NCBI GenBank assembly: GCA_050949255.1
Contig: JBMNFJ010000016.1
Span: 744,001-808,000, forward strand
DNA: 64,000 nucleotides
Direction of reading: 5' to 3'
Source of the DNA: UBA3941 sp002385665
Lineage (GTDB): Bacteria; Bacillota; Clostridia; Caldicoprobacterales; UBA3941
The notes below the pieces were generated by a model. That model searched no databases and was not told the origin of the DNA. It saw only the letters and a list, made by a program, of their open reading frames with translations. The translations under genes and the position numbers were made by a program. Below, one piece after another: positions 45,684 through 54,580 of this stretch (positions are counted from its first letter, which is position 1; each line of letters starts with the position of its first letter).

Positions 45684-45712
45684 ATTCTACCATAAAACTG
45701 ATGCAATGTCAA
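45684..45712 (-). promoter_or_regulatory. Promoter of the ten-tRNA operon
   Basis: On the - strand TTGACA (perfect), 17 bases, TAGAAT (5 of 6), about 20 bases before the first tRNA. Confidence 0.8.
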
Positions 45713-45867
45713 TATCTTTAAACTATTATATAGCCAATTCATCAACAGCGATTTTTAGTATAAACTAAATTTACACTCTAGTCAAGCCCATTTTTATAAC
45801 TTATTATACTGAACTAATATAGGACTAATATAGGGGATTAAAATTAATTATATAAAATAGCTAAGAC

Positions 45868-46470
45868 CTAATCAATAAGGCCCTCACTAATCATGATATT
45901 CTTCATCTTATCAAGTGCTATGGCTCTGTGGCTAATTTGGTTCTTTATATGATCCCCTAGTTGTGCGAAGGTTTCATCGTAGCCATCGGGAATAAATATT
46001 GGATCATAGCCAAACCCTTTATCGCCGATAGGCCTGTCCGAAATTCTTCCGCGACAGATTCCTTCGGCTGTATAGATTTTCCCATTAGGATATATAAGAG
46101 CCATAACGCACCGAAACTGGGCTCCCCTCTTTTCCATCGGGATGTTGTTTAAAAGCGCAAGAAGTTTTCTGTTGTTTCTTTCATCAGTAGCACCTTGACC
46201 GGAAAAGCGTGCAGAAAAGACTCCTGGCTGTCCATTGATCGCGTCCACTTCTAACCCCGAATCATCAGCCAATGTCAATTCTCCAACGGTTTTCATAACA
46301 CATAGGCCTTTCTTTATGGCATTTTCCTTGATACTATGACCGTCCTCTGTTATTTTTCCCGTGAATCCAATATCCTCAAGGGAAAGGATTTCAATATCCT
46401 GTTCACCGATAATTGCCTTAATTTCCTTGATTTTTCCCTTATTGTTGGATGCTATTATTATTCTTTTCAT
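45868..46470 (-). CDS. rdgB: XTP/dITP diphosphatase (Ham1/RdgB)
   Basis: This enzyme hydrolyses non-canonical purine triphosphates such as dITP and XTP and so prevents their use in DNA. The 200 residues have the family motifs IIIASNNKGKIKEI (about 4), TLADDSGLEVDA (about 65-76), GVFSARFSG and FGYDPIFIP (about 152). ATG 46470 follows AAAAGGAG. In B. subtilis the order is gerM-racE-rph-ysnA; here gerM lies upstream on the same strand, but rph is missing between them. Confidence 0.96.
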   Translation of the reverse strand: MKRIIIASNNKGKIKEIKAIIGEQDIEILSLEDIGFTGKITEDGHSIKENAIKKGLCVMKTVGELTLADDSGLEVDAINGQPGVFSARFSGQGATDERNNRKLLALLNNIPMEKRGAQFRCVMALIYPNGKIYTAEGICRGRISDRPIGDKGFGYDPIFIPDGYDETFAQLGDHIKNQISHRAIALDKMKNIMISEGLID

Positions 46471-46668
46471 AGTACTCCTTTTATAAAATGATTCAGATAA
46501 TATGGTTTTTCCCAGAAAGCAAGTTGGACTGTGATCTCATATACGTTTTTAGGCCTTGGCTTATACCAATCCAAGACCATAACCGCATATGAGACTCAGC
46601 TAAAATACTCTCTGGGATGAAACCATTATATAATATAATTTTGTGCTTTAAAAGTATATCGGGGAATT

Positions 46669-47658
46669 CTAATACTCATTAGCAAATGCTGGTGTTACCA
46701 AGGGTGAATTCCCCTTATACTCAACCCCTTCAACCAAGATTTTTAAGTTCGTAACCTCTGGGAATTGCATAGCAGTTAGCCCTATGGCTTTTAGCACCAT
46801 AGCTTCATGTTCTGAATCTTTAAGGGCTTCAAACTCTTTACTTAGATTCACATAGGTAATCCCATTGTCCAATTGGATCCCCAAGATTTTTGTATTCTCT
46901 GGTATATCAAGACGAAGATTTGATCCCAACTTTGGCCCTTTTAATAATTCTTCCAAAGCGGTCTCTAATGTGGCAGATGGATTTGATGTTATTCGAGTTA
47001 TGGGCACCAGGTAATCATATCTACTGGAGGATGTGTTGTGAAAAAACACCGTGACTTCGGCACCATTCTCCTGGGAATCAGGTGATAGTTCCAGATTTAT
47101 TCCCCCGGGTTCTATCGGATCACCTACATGTGTACCATACTTTAAGGTATCTACTATCTTCCCATCGAACAAGAACTGAACCCGATCTATGGCCGGAAAT
47201 TCTACAAGGGTCATAACTACGCCTTTAACCATATTATTCTCAGAGATAGCATCCGGATAATCCATAGCAACAGCATTTAGATCTACTTTTGCCAGGCCAT
47301 CATTAATAGAGATACCGTTTATTACCGTATTAGCAGGTAATAAAGGCTTTAGCCCCATCTCCAACAATGCCTGTTGTTGTTCGGGTGTATCCATTAACTG
47401 TTGAAGAGTAGCTTTGGCTATTCCCTCTTCCCATTGTATTTTTCTCATTACAGGCACCAGATATCCGGCATCGTCCTGGTAAAATAAAATTGTTTCCCTA
47501 GTGTTGTCATCCTCCTCTGTATCTTCATCCTCAAGCTCGGGAATATCTTCCTCAGTGGGTTTGACATCATCTTTCTTTCGTATTATACCGCAGCCTAAGA
47601 CGGTTATTGAAAAAATAAGTAGAAATAATATTACTAAAGTCAGCTTTTTATAAAACAT
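46669..47658 (-). CDS. gerM: GerM-like lipoprotein with two GerMN domains
   Basis: GerM is a sporulation lipoprotein that helps tether the SpoIIIA-SpoIIQ complex between mother cell and forespore. The 329 residues start with a lipoprotein signal (lipobox ITVLGCG, Cys about 23), an acidic linker (about 30-55) and two GerMN repeats (about 60-190 and 200-325), each ending in a VDLN or VNLS strand (GLAKVDLNAVAM; GITYVNLSKEF). ATG 47658 follows GGGGGGAGA; a start at 47676 lies before that site. About 200 bases separate it from rdgB, so co-transcription is uncertain. Confidence 0.9.
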   Translation of the reverse strand: MFYKKLTLVILFLLIFSITVLGCGIIRKKDDVKPTEEDIPELEDEDTEEDDNTRETILFYQDDAGYLVPVMRKIQWEEGIAKATLQQLMDTPEQQQALLEMGLKPLLPANTVINGISINDGLAKVDLNAVAMDYPDAISENNMVKGVVMTLVEFPAIDRVQFLFDGKIVDTLKYGTHVGDPIEPGGINLELSPDSQENGAEVTVFFHNTSSSRYDYLVPITRITSNPSATLETALEELLKGPKLGSNLRLDIPENTKILGIQLDNGITYVNLSKEFEALKDSEHEAMVLKAIGLTAMQFPEVTNLKILVEGVEYKGNSPLVTPAFANEY

Positions 47659-47895
47659 GGTCTCCCCCCTCACCAATATCTTGGTATTATTTATATTATA
47701 GATTGAAAAGGAGTATGTCTATTGCATCAACATTTTATCGATTACATTATTTTGTTTATTATCAAAAACAACTAGGCTCCTGAAGCCTTAACAACTGAAT
47801 TTCATCAATTTAGTCTAATTCGATTAATTATATAATGAAATAATTGGAATTCACTTAGTGTTTTATCAACTTACTATTAAATATAGTAACGGGGA

Positions 47896-47924
47896 TTTAT
47901 TATCGCCAAAAAATAATGTATAAT
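47896..47924 (+). promoter_or_regulatory. Candidate promoter of rqcH
   Basis: TTTATT (3 of 6), 17-base spacer and TATAAT (47919-47924), 24 bases before the start codon. The -10 is perfect, the -35 weak. Confidence 0.4.
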
Positions 47925-47948
47925 TGTCTTCTATAGGAGGGGATAATC

Positions 47949-49715
47949 ATGGCACTAGATGGCATACTACTAAACTGTATTTTAGCTGAGCTAGAAGATA
48001 AAATAATCGGAGGAAGGATAGATAGGGTGTATCAACCCGAAAGGGATGAAATCCATATAGTAATTAGGCAAAACAATCAAGATAGGAAGCTTTTAATCTC
48101 TGCAAGTCCTAATTATCCTAGGATTCATCTCACAAAAACACAAAAAAGCAATCCTATAACTCCCCCCGTATTTTGTATGGTTTTGAGGAAACACTTACTT
48201 GGTGGCAGAATTATTGGAATAGAACAGCCACATTTTGAAAGGATTTTAATCTTGTCTGTAGAAGCCCGGGATGAATTAGGTGACCTATCCGTAAAAAGGT
48301 TGATTGTTGAAATAATGGGGAGACATAGCAATATTATTCTGGTTGATGATAAGGATCTAATTATAGATAGTATCAAGCGTATAGGCGAAGGAATAAGTAG
48401 ATTACGCCAAGTATTGCCCGGTAGTAGTTATAGTTTCCCCCCTTCCCAAAATAAGCATAATCCCCTGATCCAGGATGAAATCACCTTAAAAAGTATTCTG
48501 GGCATGTCTCTAGACTCAAAAAGAGCTGCTCGAATTATATTCGACAGTTTTACAGGGGTATCTAGGGTCACCGCTCAGGAGATAGTATACCGCGCAGAAA
48601 TTGATAATACTAAAGTACAAAGTTCGACTGAGGACTCATATTTAGGAGAAGGGCTGTTTCATTCATTCTTGGACTTTTTTGAGGCTGTAAAAAGAATGGA
48701 TTATAGACCCACTATATTGAAGGACGAATCTGGGCGACCTTTGGACATATTCCCTTTTCCATTTTATCAATTTCCAGCAGATTTAGAGGAGCATTATAAT
48801 TCTATCTCTATCGCACTGGATACTTTCTTTGAAACCCGAGACAGGATAGAAAGAATACGCCAACGTACCTCAAACATCTCAAAGATACTCAACACGAATT
48901 TAAGTCGAGTCCAAAAAAAACGTGGTATCCTTTTAGATGAATATGAGAAAGCCAAAAATGCAGACAAATACAAATTGTTTGGTGAATTAATTTTAGCTAA
49001 TCTCTACCAAATCCCTGATGGCTTGGACAAGGTTGAGCTAGTAAATTATTATGATTCAGATGGTAAACCTATCGAAATACCATTGGATGAAAGAAAAACG
49101 CCGAGTCAAAATGCACAGGATTTTTATAAGAAATATAACAAAGCAAAAAATGCCTTAGTCATGATAAAAAAACAACTCAAGGATGCAGATGACGAAATAC
49201 AATATCTAGAAACACAATTAGACAATCTAGAAAAATGCACCGAGGAGATAGAAATTCAGGAGATACAACAGGAGCTGGCCGAAGAAGGATACATTAAGCT
49301 TCGGAGTAAACGAAAACAACCAAAAGGACCAGTCAAATCCAAACCCTATCACTTTATCTCCTCAGATGGTTTTGATATCTATGTAGGTAAAAACAATACA
49401 CAGAACGATAGACTGACGTTAAGAACTGCAGAACCCAATGACTTGTGGTTGCACACAAAGGAAATTCCTGGCTCTCATGTTGTTGTAAAATCTCAAGGAC
49501 AAAGGATACCAAACACAACCTTACTGGAGGCTGGCATTTTGGCTGCCTATTATAGCAAGGCAAAAGATTCGTCCAATGTACCTGTTGATTATTGTCCACG
49601 TAAAAACGTACGAAAACCTAATGGAGCCAAGCCAGGAATGGTTATATACGATAATTACAAGACCATGTATGTTACGCCAAGTGAGGATGTGGTGAACAGA
49701 TTGAAAAGAATATAG
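47949..49715 (+). CDS. rqcH: Ribosome quality control protein RqcH (NFACT family, FbpA-like)
   Basis: RqcH binds stalled 50S-peptidyl-tRNA complexes and adds C-terminal alanine tails that mark broken proteins for decay. The 588 residues show an NFACT-N domain from the start (MALDGILLNCILAELEDKIIGGRIDRVYQ), with MGRHSNIILVD (about 118), a helix-hairpin-helix and a coiled coil (about 285-440), and the NFACT-R domain with DLWLHTKEIPGSHVVVK (about 497). Older annotation calls such genes fibronectin-binding protein. ATG 47949 follows AGGAGGGG. It is monocistronic on the + strand and convergent with the next gene. Confidence 0.96.
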   Translation: MALDGILLNCILAELEDKIIGGRIDRVYQPERDEIHIVIRQNNQDRKLLISASPNYPRIHLTKTQKSNPITPPVFCMVLRKHLLGGRIIGIEQPHFERILILSVEARDELGDLSVKRLIVEIMGRHSNIILVDDKDLIIDSIKRIGEGISRLRQVLPGSSYSFPPSQNKHNPLIQDEITLKSILGMSLDSKRAARIIFDSFTGVSRVTAQEIVYRAEIDNTKVQSSTEDSYLGEGLFHSFLDFFEAVKRMDYRPTILKDESGRPLDIFPFPFYQFPADLEEHYNSISIALDTFFETRDRIERIRQRTSNISKILNTNLSRVQKKRGILLDEYEKAKNADKYKLFGELILANLYQIPDGLDKVELVNYYDSDGKPIEIPLDERKTPSQNAQDFYKKYNKAKNALVMIKKQLKDADDEIQYLETQLDNLEKCTEEIEIQEIQQELAEEGYIKLRSKRKQPKGPVKSKPYHFISSDGFDIYVGKNNTQNDRLTLRTAEPNDLWLHTKEIPGSHVVVKSQGQRIPNTTLLEAGILAAYYSKAKDSSNVPVDYCPRKNVRKPNGAKPGMVIYDNYKTMYVTPSEDVVNRLKRI

Positions 49716-49721
49716 GCTCCG

Positions 49722-50021
49722 TTATCTTTCATCATGTTCCAGATAGTTGTGGGACTCGAGCATATATGCTGTTCCTTCATTCCCGGTATAGTGTAGCCTG
49801 GCATTTATTGATACTATATGGCGATTTTTGTTATGCTTAATTTGGATATTATTGGGTCTGCCGTCATCTTGGCGATGTACCAGATAGTTCTCGATTATTT
49901 CTTGGGCATTTTCATTGCTTATATTATCATAGATCATAAAATAGTCATTTTCATTGATTATGAGGGATATATCGTAGATTCCATCCCTAAATACCCTTTG
50001 TTCCAAGATACTATCCAACAT
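49722..50021 (-). CDS. Small acidic-basic protein, unknown function
   Basis: I do not recognise this 99-residue protein. It has no signal, helix or Cys motif; the middle is a mixed alpha/beta pattern (DISLIINENDYFMIYDNI, NNIQIKHNKNRHIVSINARLHY) ending in an acidic tail. ATG 50021 lies behind GGTGG. Coding is supported by the ribosome binding site and by close packing: it ends seven bases from the convergent rqcH stop. It could be a spore or regulatory protein, but nothing shows that. Confidence 0.6.
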   Translation of the reverse strand: MLDSILEQRVFRDGIYDISLIINENDYFMIYDNISNENAQEIIENYLVHRQDDGRPNNIQIKHNKNRHIVSINARLHYTGNEGTAYMLESHNYLEHDER

Positions 50022-50140
50022 ACATACCACCCTTTTCTTTATTCAAATTATCATTGTAAAATAGTAGAAGCAATTACTTAAGTGAAGGACATGTTTCTAT
50101 TCCCTTATATTTTGCTCCTTATATAGATTAAAATACACAA

Positions 50141-50188
50141 TAAAAAAAACGCCATGTGATTGGTTTGAGCTATGGCAATCATCATGGC
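50141..50188 (-). terminator. Terminator of the DsrE-like gene
   Basis: On the - strand a 13-base stem with one bulge, CGCCATGATGATTG against CAATCACATGGCG, followed by TTTTTTTTATTG. The rest of the gap 50022-50260 shows nothing else. Confidence 0.8.
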
Positions 50189-50260
50189 GGAGATAAAAAT
50201 ATCCATAATTTCGCTATTCATTAGGCCTATACAATTTAAATAAATCCATACTACAGGTGT

Positions 50261-50599
50261 TTACATGGTGATTATTTCATACCCCTGCTCTATGTAAGTA
50301 GACATAGCTGGATGTCCGCTCATTTCATCGCCCATAGGGATACCGACATTCTGGTTATACTCCAATACTCCCAACTTAGCAGAACAAGCCTTGCATATGG
50401 CAGCAATTAGTCCCTTATCTTTAGCCATTTTATATAACTTATTCTCCGACTCCTCCAGTTCATTAATCAATTTTACGGCTTCTCCTTCAATGATTACTTT
50501 AGACTCTATTCCTTTGCTTTGCATATCAAGGGCATTGAGTAAAACGTGTTGAAAACACATCAGTTCACCTTTAAATGCGAAAATAGCGTATTTATTCAT
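50261..50599 (-). CDS. DsrE family protein
   Basis: A 112-residue protein of the DsrE/F-like fold, small cytoplasmic proteins that often act in sulfur relay. It begins KYAIFAFKGELMCFQHVLLNALDM and holds SKVIIEGEAVKLI and a Cys pair in AICKACSAKLG (about 79-82), which could carry a persulfide. The end MSGHPAMSTYIEQGYEIITM is typical for this subgroup. ATG 50599 follows GGGGAGG; a longer frame to 50683 precedes that site. Substrate or partner is not visible nearby. Confidence 0.85.
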   Translation of the reverse strand: MNKYAIFAFKGELMCFQHVLLNALDMQSKGIESKVIIEGEAVKLINELEESENKLYKMAKDKGLIAAICKACSAKLGVLEYNQNVGIPMGDEMSGHPAMSTYIEQGYEIITM

Positions 50600-50813
50600 G
50601 GTATCCTCCCCTTTTTTAATATGCTTATCGTTACCCCTTGATTTTAGGTTTTGAACAACCATTACTTTCATAACTTCCTTCATCCAGACACTATTGTCAC
50701 TACGTCCTTTACTAAACCCAGCAAATGACTAGCATTATACTGCACCTTAAGACTCAGACAGCATTTAAATTCCAGTGAAGATATAATTCACTCTAGGTTT
50801 CTAGACACTTATC

Positions 50814-50849
50814 TTAAAAAAAGGGCAGTAAGGAAATTCCTTACTGCCC
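50814..50849 (-). terminator. Terminator of uraA
   Basis: On the - strand GGGCAGTAAGGAA and its complement in a tight hairpin, then TTTTTTT, right behind the uraA stop. Confidence 0.9.
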
Positions 50850-50858
50850 CCTAAAATA

Positions 50859-52103
50859 TTAAATATTCTCTGGTAGAATTTTATTTAATACAACCCCTAT
50901 AATAGCCGCAAGGCTCATGCCTGATAGTGTAACACCTTGAACTATGGTAAATTCTACGCCGCTAAGGCCCATGACTAACATAAGTGATACAACTATAAGG
51001 TTCCTGCTTTTGGAAAAATCAATCTTAGCTTCAGATAAAGTCCTAAGACCTATGCTGGCGATCATTCCAAACAGTAATATACTAACGCCGCCCATTACTG
51101 GAGCAGGAATAGTTTTTAGAAGTGCTCCTATCTTGCCAACAAGACCTAGAGCAATTGCAAATACAGCCGCTATCCTTAAAATAAAAGGATCGTATACTTT
51201 TGTAACTGCTAAAACACCGGTATTTTCGCTGTAGGTGGTATTTGAAGGTCCTCCTAACAGCCCAGCAAACATGGTAGCCACCCCATCGCCTATAAGCGTT
51301 CTATGGAGACCAGGATCTTTAAAGAAATCCTTCCCTACTACTGCCCCGTTAGTAGTTATATCTCCAATATGCTCCATAAAGGTAACTATGGCTATTGGTG
51401 CTATAAGGGAGATCGCCTTAATATCAAACTTTGGTAGAGTGAATGGAGGCAGTGCAAAAATCGAAGCATCCCTTATTGGAGTAAAATCAACGAATCCAAA
51501 CAGAATCGATACTATATAGCCCACTAAAATTCCAAGCAAAATCGGTACCAGTCTAAAGAACCCTTTAACAAATATAGAGACTACAACCATAGTAACCACG
51601 ACAGCTAATACTATTATCCATCGTTGTCCTAATGTTCCCATTGCTAGCACCTCAGATCCCTCAACTCCAACTATGTTATTAATTATTATAGATGGACTCA
51701 AGGTTAAACCTATAACCATAATCATAGGACCTGTTACCAAGGGCGGGAAAAAACTTCGTATTCTGTCTACACCGAAGATTAAAACCAGACCAGCCAACAC
51801 AAGGTATAGTAACCCCGCAACTATGATTCCACCTCCAGCGTATGCAATCCCTTGATCAGCAACTACAGCAGAAATAGCTGTTATAAAAGCAAAGCTAGAA
51901 CCCAGGAATACTGGCACCTTGCCCTTGGTTAATAAATGGAAGATCAGAGTTCCTACTCCTGCTGTAAACAATGCAACTGATGGATCCAAGCCAGTCAACG
52001 CTGGAACTAAAACTGTTGCACCAAACATCGCAAATACATGTTGAATACCCAGGATTATAGTTTTCCATGGGCTAAGCTTTGTTCCTTGAACAATTGATTC
52101 CAT
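50859..52103 (-). CDS. uraA: Uracil permease (NCS2 family)
   Basis: A proton-coupled uracil importer of 414 residues with about 14 membrane segments. NCS2 features are GIQHVFAMFGATVLVPALTG (about 19-38), FLGSSFAFITAISAV (about 66) and AIVTFMEHIGDIT (about 238-250), where the Glu binds the base; then GGPSNTTYSENTGV. ATG 52103 follows GGAGG. It lies downstream of pyrR with a PyrR-type attenuator in between, so uracil uptake is lowered when UMP is high. Confidence 0.95.
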   Translation of the reverse strand: MESIVQGTKLSPWKTIILGIQHVFAMFGATVLVPALTGLDPSVALFTAGVGTLIFHLLTKGKVPVFLGSSFAFITAISAVVADQGIAYAGGGIIVAGLLYLVLAGLVLIFGVDRIRSFFPPLVTGPMIMVIGLTLSPSIIINNIVGVEGSEVLAMGTLGQRWIIVLAVVVTMVVVSIFVKGFFRLVPILLGILVGYIVSILFGFVDFTPIRDASIFALPPFTLPKFDIKAISLIAPIAIVTFMEHIGDITTNGAVVGKDFFKDPGLHRTLIGDGVATMFAGLLGGPSNTTYSENTGVLAVTKVYDPFILRIAAVFAIALGLVGKIGALLKTIPAPVMGGVSILLFGMIASIGLRTLSEAKIDFSKSRNLIVVSLMLVMGLSGVEFTIVQGVTLSGMSLAAIIGVVLNKILPENI

Positions 52104-52155
52104 TTAAATTCCTCCCTAAATAATATAAAATTCTTTTATGATATATTGCAAGGCA

Positions 52156-52243
52156 TAAAAAAATGCCTCGTAGTTAAACTACCAAGGCACAATACAGGTA
52201 CTGTATTATCCCTTGACAGCCTCACTGGACTGATTTAAAGGGT
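52156..52243 (-). promoter_or_regulatory. PyrR attenuator between pyrR and uraA
   Basis: On the - strand an anti-antiterminator hairpin starts at the pyrR stop: arms CCCTT and AAGGG around the PyrR-binding sequence AGTCCAGTGAGGCT, which fits the consensus ARUCCNGNGAGGYU at every position. A terminator stem (TGCCTTGGTAGTT with its complement, then TTTTTTT) follows. PyrR plus UMP would favour termination before uraA. Confidence 0.9.
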
Positions 52244-52777
52244 TATTTCAGCAATAGTTACTTTGTTAACTTTATCAACTTCCATTACTTGAACGTTCAC
52301 TATCTCGCTACGGGAAGTAGGAAGATTTTTACCAACGTAATCAGCACGGATGGGTAGTTCCCTGTGTCCTCTATCTATTAATACAGCTAATTGTATAGAA
52401 GTCGGTCTACCCAGGTCTATCAAGGCGTCCATGGCAGCCCTGGCTGTTCTCCCAGTATATAGTACGTCATCCACCATTACTACTATTTTCCTATTAATAT
52501 CAAAGGGGATGTCGGTGCTGTTAATAACGGGGTGTTCTGCCAATGTGGAAAGGTCATCCCTATATAGGGTAATATCCAGGATACCTACAGGGATTTCTAC
52601 TCCCTCATACTCCTTTATCTTCTCTGCAAGACGGAAGGCCAGCGGCACCCCCCTGCGCTGAATTCCAACCAATACGACCCCTTGAACACCTTTATTTCTT
52701 TCGATAATTTCATGTGCAATTCTGGTTAGGGCTCGATTGATACCCGCTCCATCCATAATTTGGGCTTTTTCTAACAT
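52235..52777 (-). CDS. pyrR: Bifunctional pyrimidine regulator/uracil phosphoribosyltransferase
   Basis: PyrR binds pyr mRNA leaders when UMP is abundant and also has weak UPRTase activity. The 180 residues show the PRPP-binding loop VMVDDVLYTGRTARAA (about 97-112), the RNA-binding-loop region VGIQRRGVPLA (about 37) and AVLIDRGHRELPIRADYVGKN (about 132). ATG 52777 follows GAGGTG. It is itself preceded by an attenuator. Only uraA follows it here; the pyrimidine synthesis genes are not in the window. Confidence 0.97.
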   Translation of the reverse strand: MLEKAQIMDGAGINRALTRIAHEIIERNKGVQGVVLVGIQRRGVPLAFRLAEKIKEYEGVEIPVGILDITLYRDDLSTLAEHPVINSTDIPFDINRKIVVMVDDVLYTGRTARAAMDALIDLGRPTSIQLAVLIDRGHRELPIRADYVGKNLPTSRSEIVNVQVMEVDKVNKVTIAEITL

Positions 52778-52792
52778 CTATATCACCTCATT

Positions 52793-52903
52793 AAAAAAAC
52801 CTTACCAAAGGTAAGGCAACATGGACTGGAGACCATATATAAAGATCATATATTAGGCTCTAATATGTTTACCTTACCGGACTCACGGGACCAGCTTAAA
52901 GGT
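52793..52903 (-). promoter_or_regulatory. PyrR attenuator in the pyrR leader
   Basis: On the - strand the PyrR-binding loop GGTCCCGTGAGTCCGG (complement of 52877-52892), then GGTAAGG (52872-52878 region), which can pair with the CCTTACC arm of the terminator (52800-52816) as antiterminator. The terminator ends in TTTTTTT just before the pyrR ribosome binding site. Confidence 0.85.
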
Positions 52904-52962
52904 TTCATTTTTTAAAAGTATAGCATATCCTAAGCACCTTGTCTATAGTTAAATTAATATTT

Positions 52963-53898
52963 CTATGACATTTTTCGTAGATTTTCTATTAATTTATTAA
53001 AATATTCAGGGGGTGACGCTTCAAATTCCATATATTCTTTAGTTGTAGGATGTATTATACCCAGTATTTTTGCATGTAAGGCTTGTCCTTGCAATCTAAA
53101 CTTCTGCTTCTTGGATCCATATATGGTATCTCCTACTATAGGATGCTTAATATGGGACATATGAACCCTTATTTGATGAGTCCTGCCTGTTTCTAAGCTT
53201 GCTTCTACAAGGGTAAATTCTCTAAACCTTTCCAAAACCCGAAAATGTGTAACAGCCTCGCGACTTCCCGGTCCGGTTGCAACCGTCATCTTTTTCCTAT
53301 CCACTGGATGTCTTTTTATGGGGGCATCTATCGTGCCCTCATCTTCTATAATGTTATTTTCAACTATAGCCCAATAAACTCTTAAGGCTTTTCTCGCGGC
53401 AATTTGGGCAGCCAGATACCGATGGGCAGAATCATTCTTGGCTACAACAATAATACCAGATGTGTCCTTATCTAGGCGGTGGACGATCCCTGGCCTAATC
53501 TTACCATTTATACCAGATAAATGATTGCAGTGATAGAGCAGAGCATTTACCAGGGTACCTGAATAATTCCCAGGGGCCGGGTGGACTACCATGCCTTGCG
53601 GTTTATTGATTACAGCAATATCATTATCCTGATAGATGATATCTAGATCTATATCTTCCGGTTCTAAAGATATCGCCACGGGAGGTGGAATTGAAATCCT
53701 TATACACTCCCCCTCTTTCACCTTATAATTTGGTTTCACATTTTTATTGCTTATGGTTACTCTACCGTCTTTAATTAACTTCTGTATATAGGATCTTGAC
53801 TCTCCAGGAATAGTCTCACTTAGAAAAACATCCAATCTTTTCCCATGATGTAAATGCTCTACGCTATATATTTCAATCCTTTCTTCTTGGTTTTTCAA
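52963..53898 (-). CDS. rluD: Ribosomal large subunit pseudouridine synthase, RluD family
   Basis: A pseudouridine synthase of 311 residues. An S4 RNA-binding domain (about 15-80, with RLDVFLSETIPGESRSYIQKLI) precedes the catalytic domain with VINKPQGMVVHPAPG (about 96) and the catalytic Asp in GIVHRLDKDTSG (about 140); ETGRTHQIRVH follows. RluD targets helix 69 of 23S rRNA in E. coli; the Bacillus homologue ylyB lies next to lspA as here. The start is TTG 53898 behind GAGG; it begins one base after the lspA stop. Confidence 0.95.
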   Translation of the reverse strand: MKNQEERIEIYSVEHLHHGKRLDVFLSETIPGESRSYIQKLIKDGRVTISNKNVKPNYKVKEGECIRISIPPPVAISLEPEDIDLDIIYQDNDIAVINKPQGMVVHPAPGNYSGTLVNALLYHCNHLSGINGKIRPGIVHRLDKDTSGIIVVAKNDSAHRYLAAQIAARKALRVYWAIVENNIIEDEGTIDAPIKRHPVDRKKMTVATGPGSREAVTHFRVLERFREFTLVEASLETGRTHQIRVHMSHIKHPIVGDTIYGSKKQKFRLQGQALHAKILGIIHPTTKEYMEFEASPPEYFNKLIENLRKMS

Positions 53899-53899
53899 T

Positions 53900-54361
53900 T
53901 TATATAACCTCTTTCATAGGCTTATCAGCGATAAATAGGGTATAAATGGCTAGCAATAGAGTACCTGTAACCACAAAACAATCTGCTATATTGAAAACTG
54001 GAAAATCAATTAAGGTAAAGTGTAACATATCCACTACATACCCAAATTTAATCCTATCTATTAAATTTCCAATTGCTCCTCCCAGGATCATCGAAAGGCT
54101 AATCCTCAATAATGAGTCAACATTTGACTGGGTAAAGATATAGTAAACTATGCCTATACTAATGATAATGGTTAAAATAATAAAAAACCACCTCTGATTT
54201 TGTAGTATACCAAAGGCAGCACCCCTGTTTTCTACATAAGTAAGGCTAAAAATACCTTTAACGATTTCTATACTTCCAATATCTTTCAGATAGGTAATTG
54301 CATAGTATTTTGTAACTCTGTCTAATATAACTATTGCCACAACTATTAGTATTTGAAACAT
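53900..54361 (-). CDS. lspA: Lipoprotein signal peptidase II
   Basis: LspA cuts signal peptides from prolipoproteins in the membrane. The 153 residues form four membrane helices. Conserved motifs are DRVTKYY near the N-terminus, VENRGAAFG (about 43), GGAIGNLIDRI (about 94) with the first catalytic Asp region GYVVDML, and the second catalytic Asp in FNIADCFV (about 124). ATG 54361 follows GGGGGATG. It would process the GerC and GerM lipoproteins of this window. The pair lspA-rluD is conserved in Firmicutes. Confidence 0.97.
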   Translation of the reverse strand: MFQILIVVAIVILDRVTKYYAITYLKDIGSIEIVKGIFSLTYVENRGAAFGILQNQRWFFIILTIIISIGIVYYIFTQSNVDSLLRISLSMILGGAIGNLIDRIKFGYVVDMLHFTLIDFPVFNIADCFVVTGTLLLAIYTLFIADKPMKEVI

Positions 54362-54580
54362 TTACATCCCCCTACATTATTACCCTATTCATTATTAGCA
54401 TAACAATAAATATTACCCATCTCAGTTCGATTATCCATATTCTAGCCATTTGACTCATTTATCTGAACCTTTTATGATAACACTTAAACAGGCCAGGGAG
54501 TAGTCTTTCTTTCTCTCCGCAGCTTAATAAAATTCTTTTATAAGTGTGATCAGGAGCAATAATACTAAATGCTAAATTAA

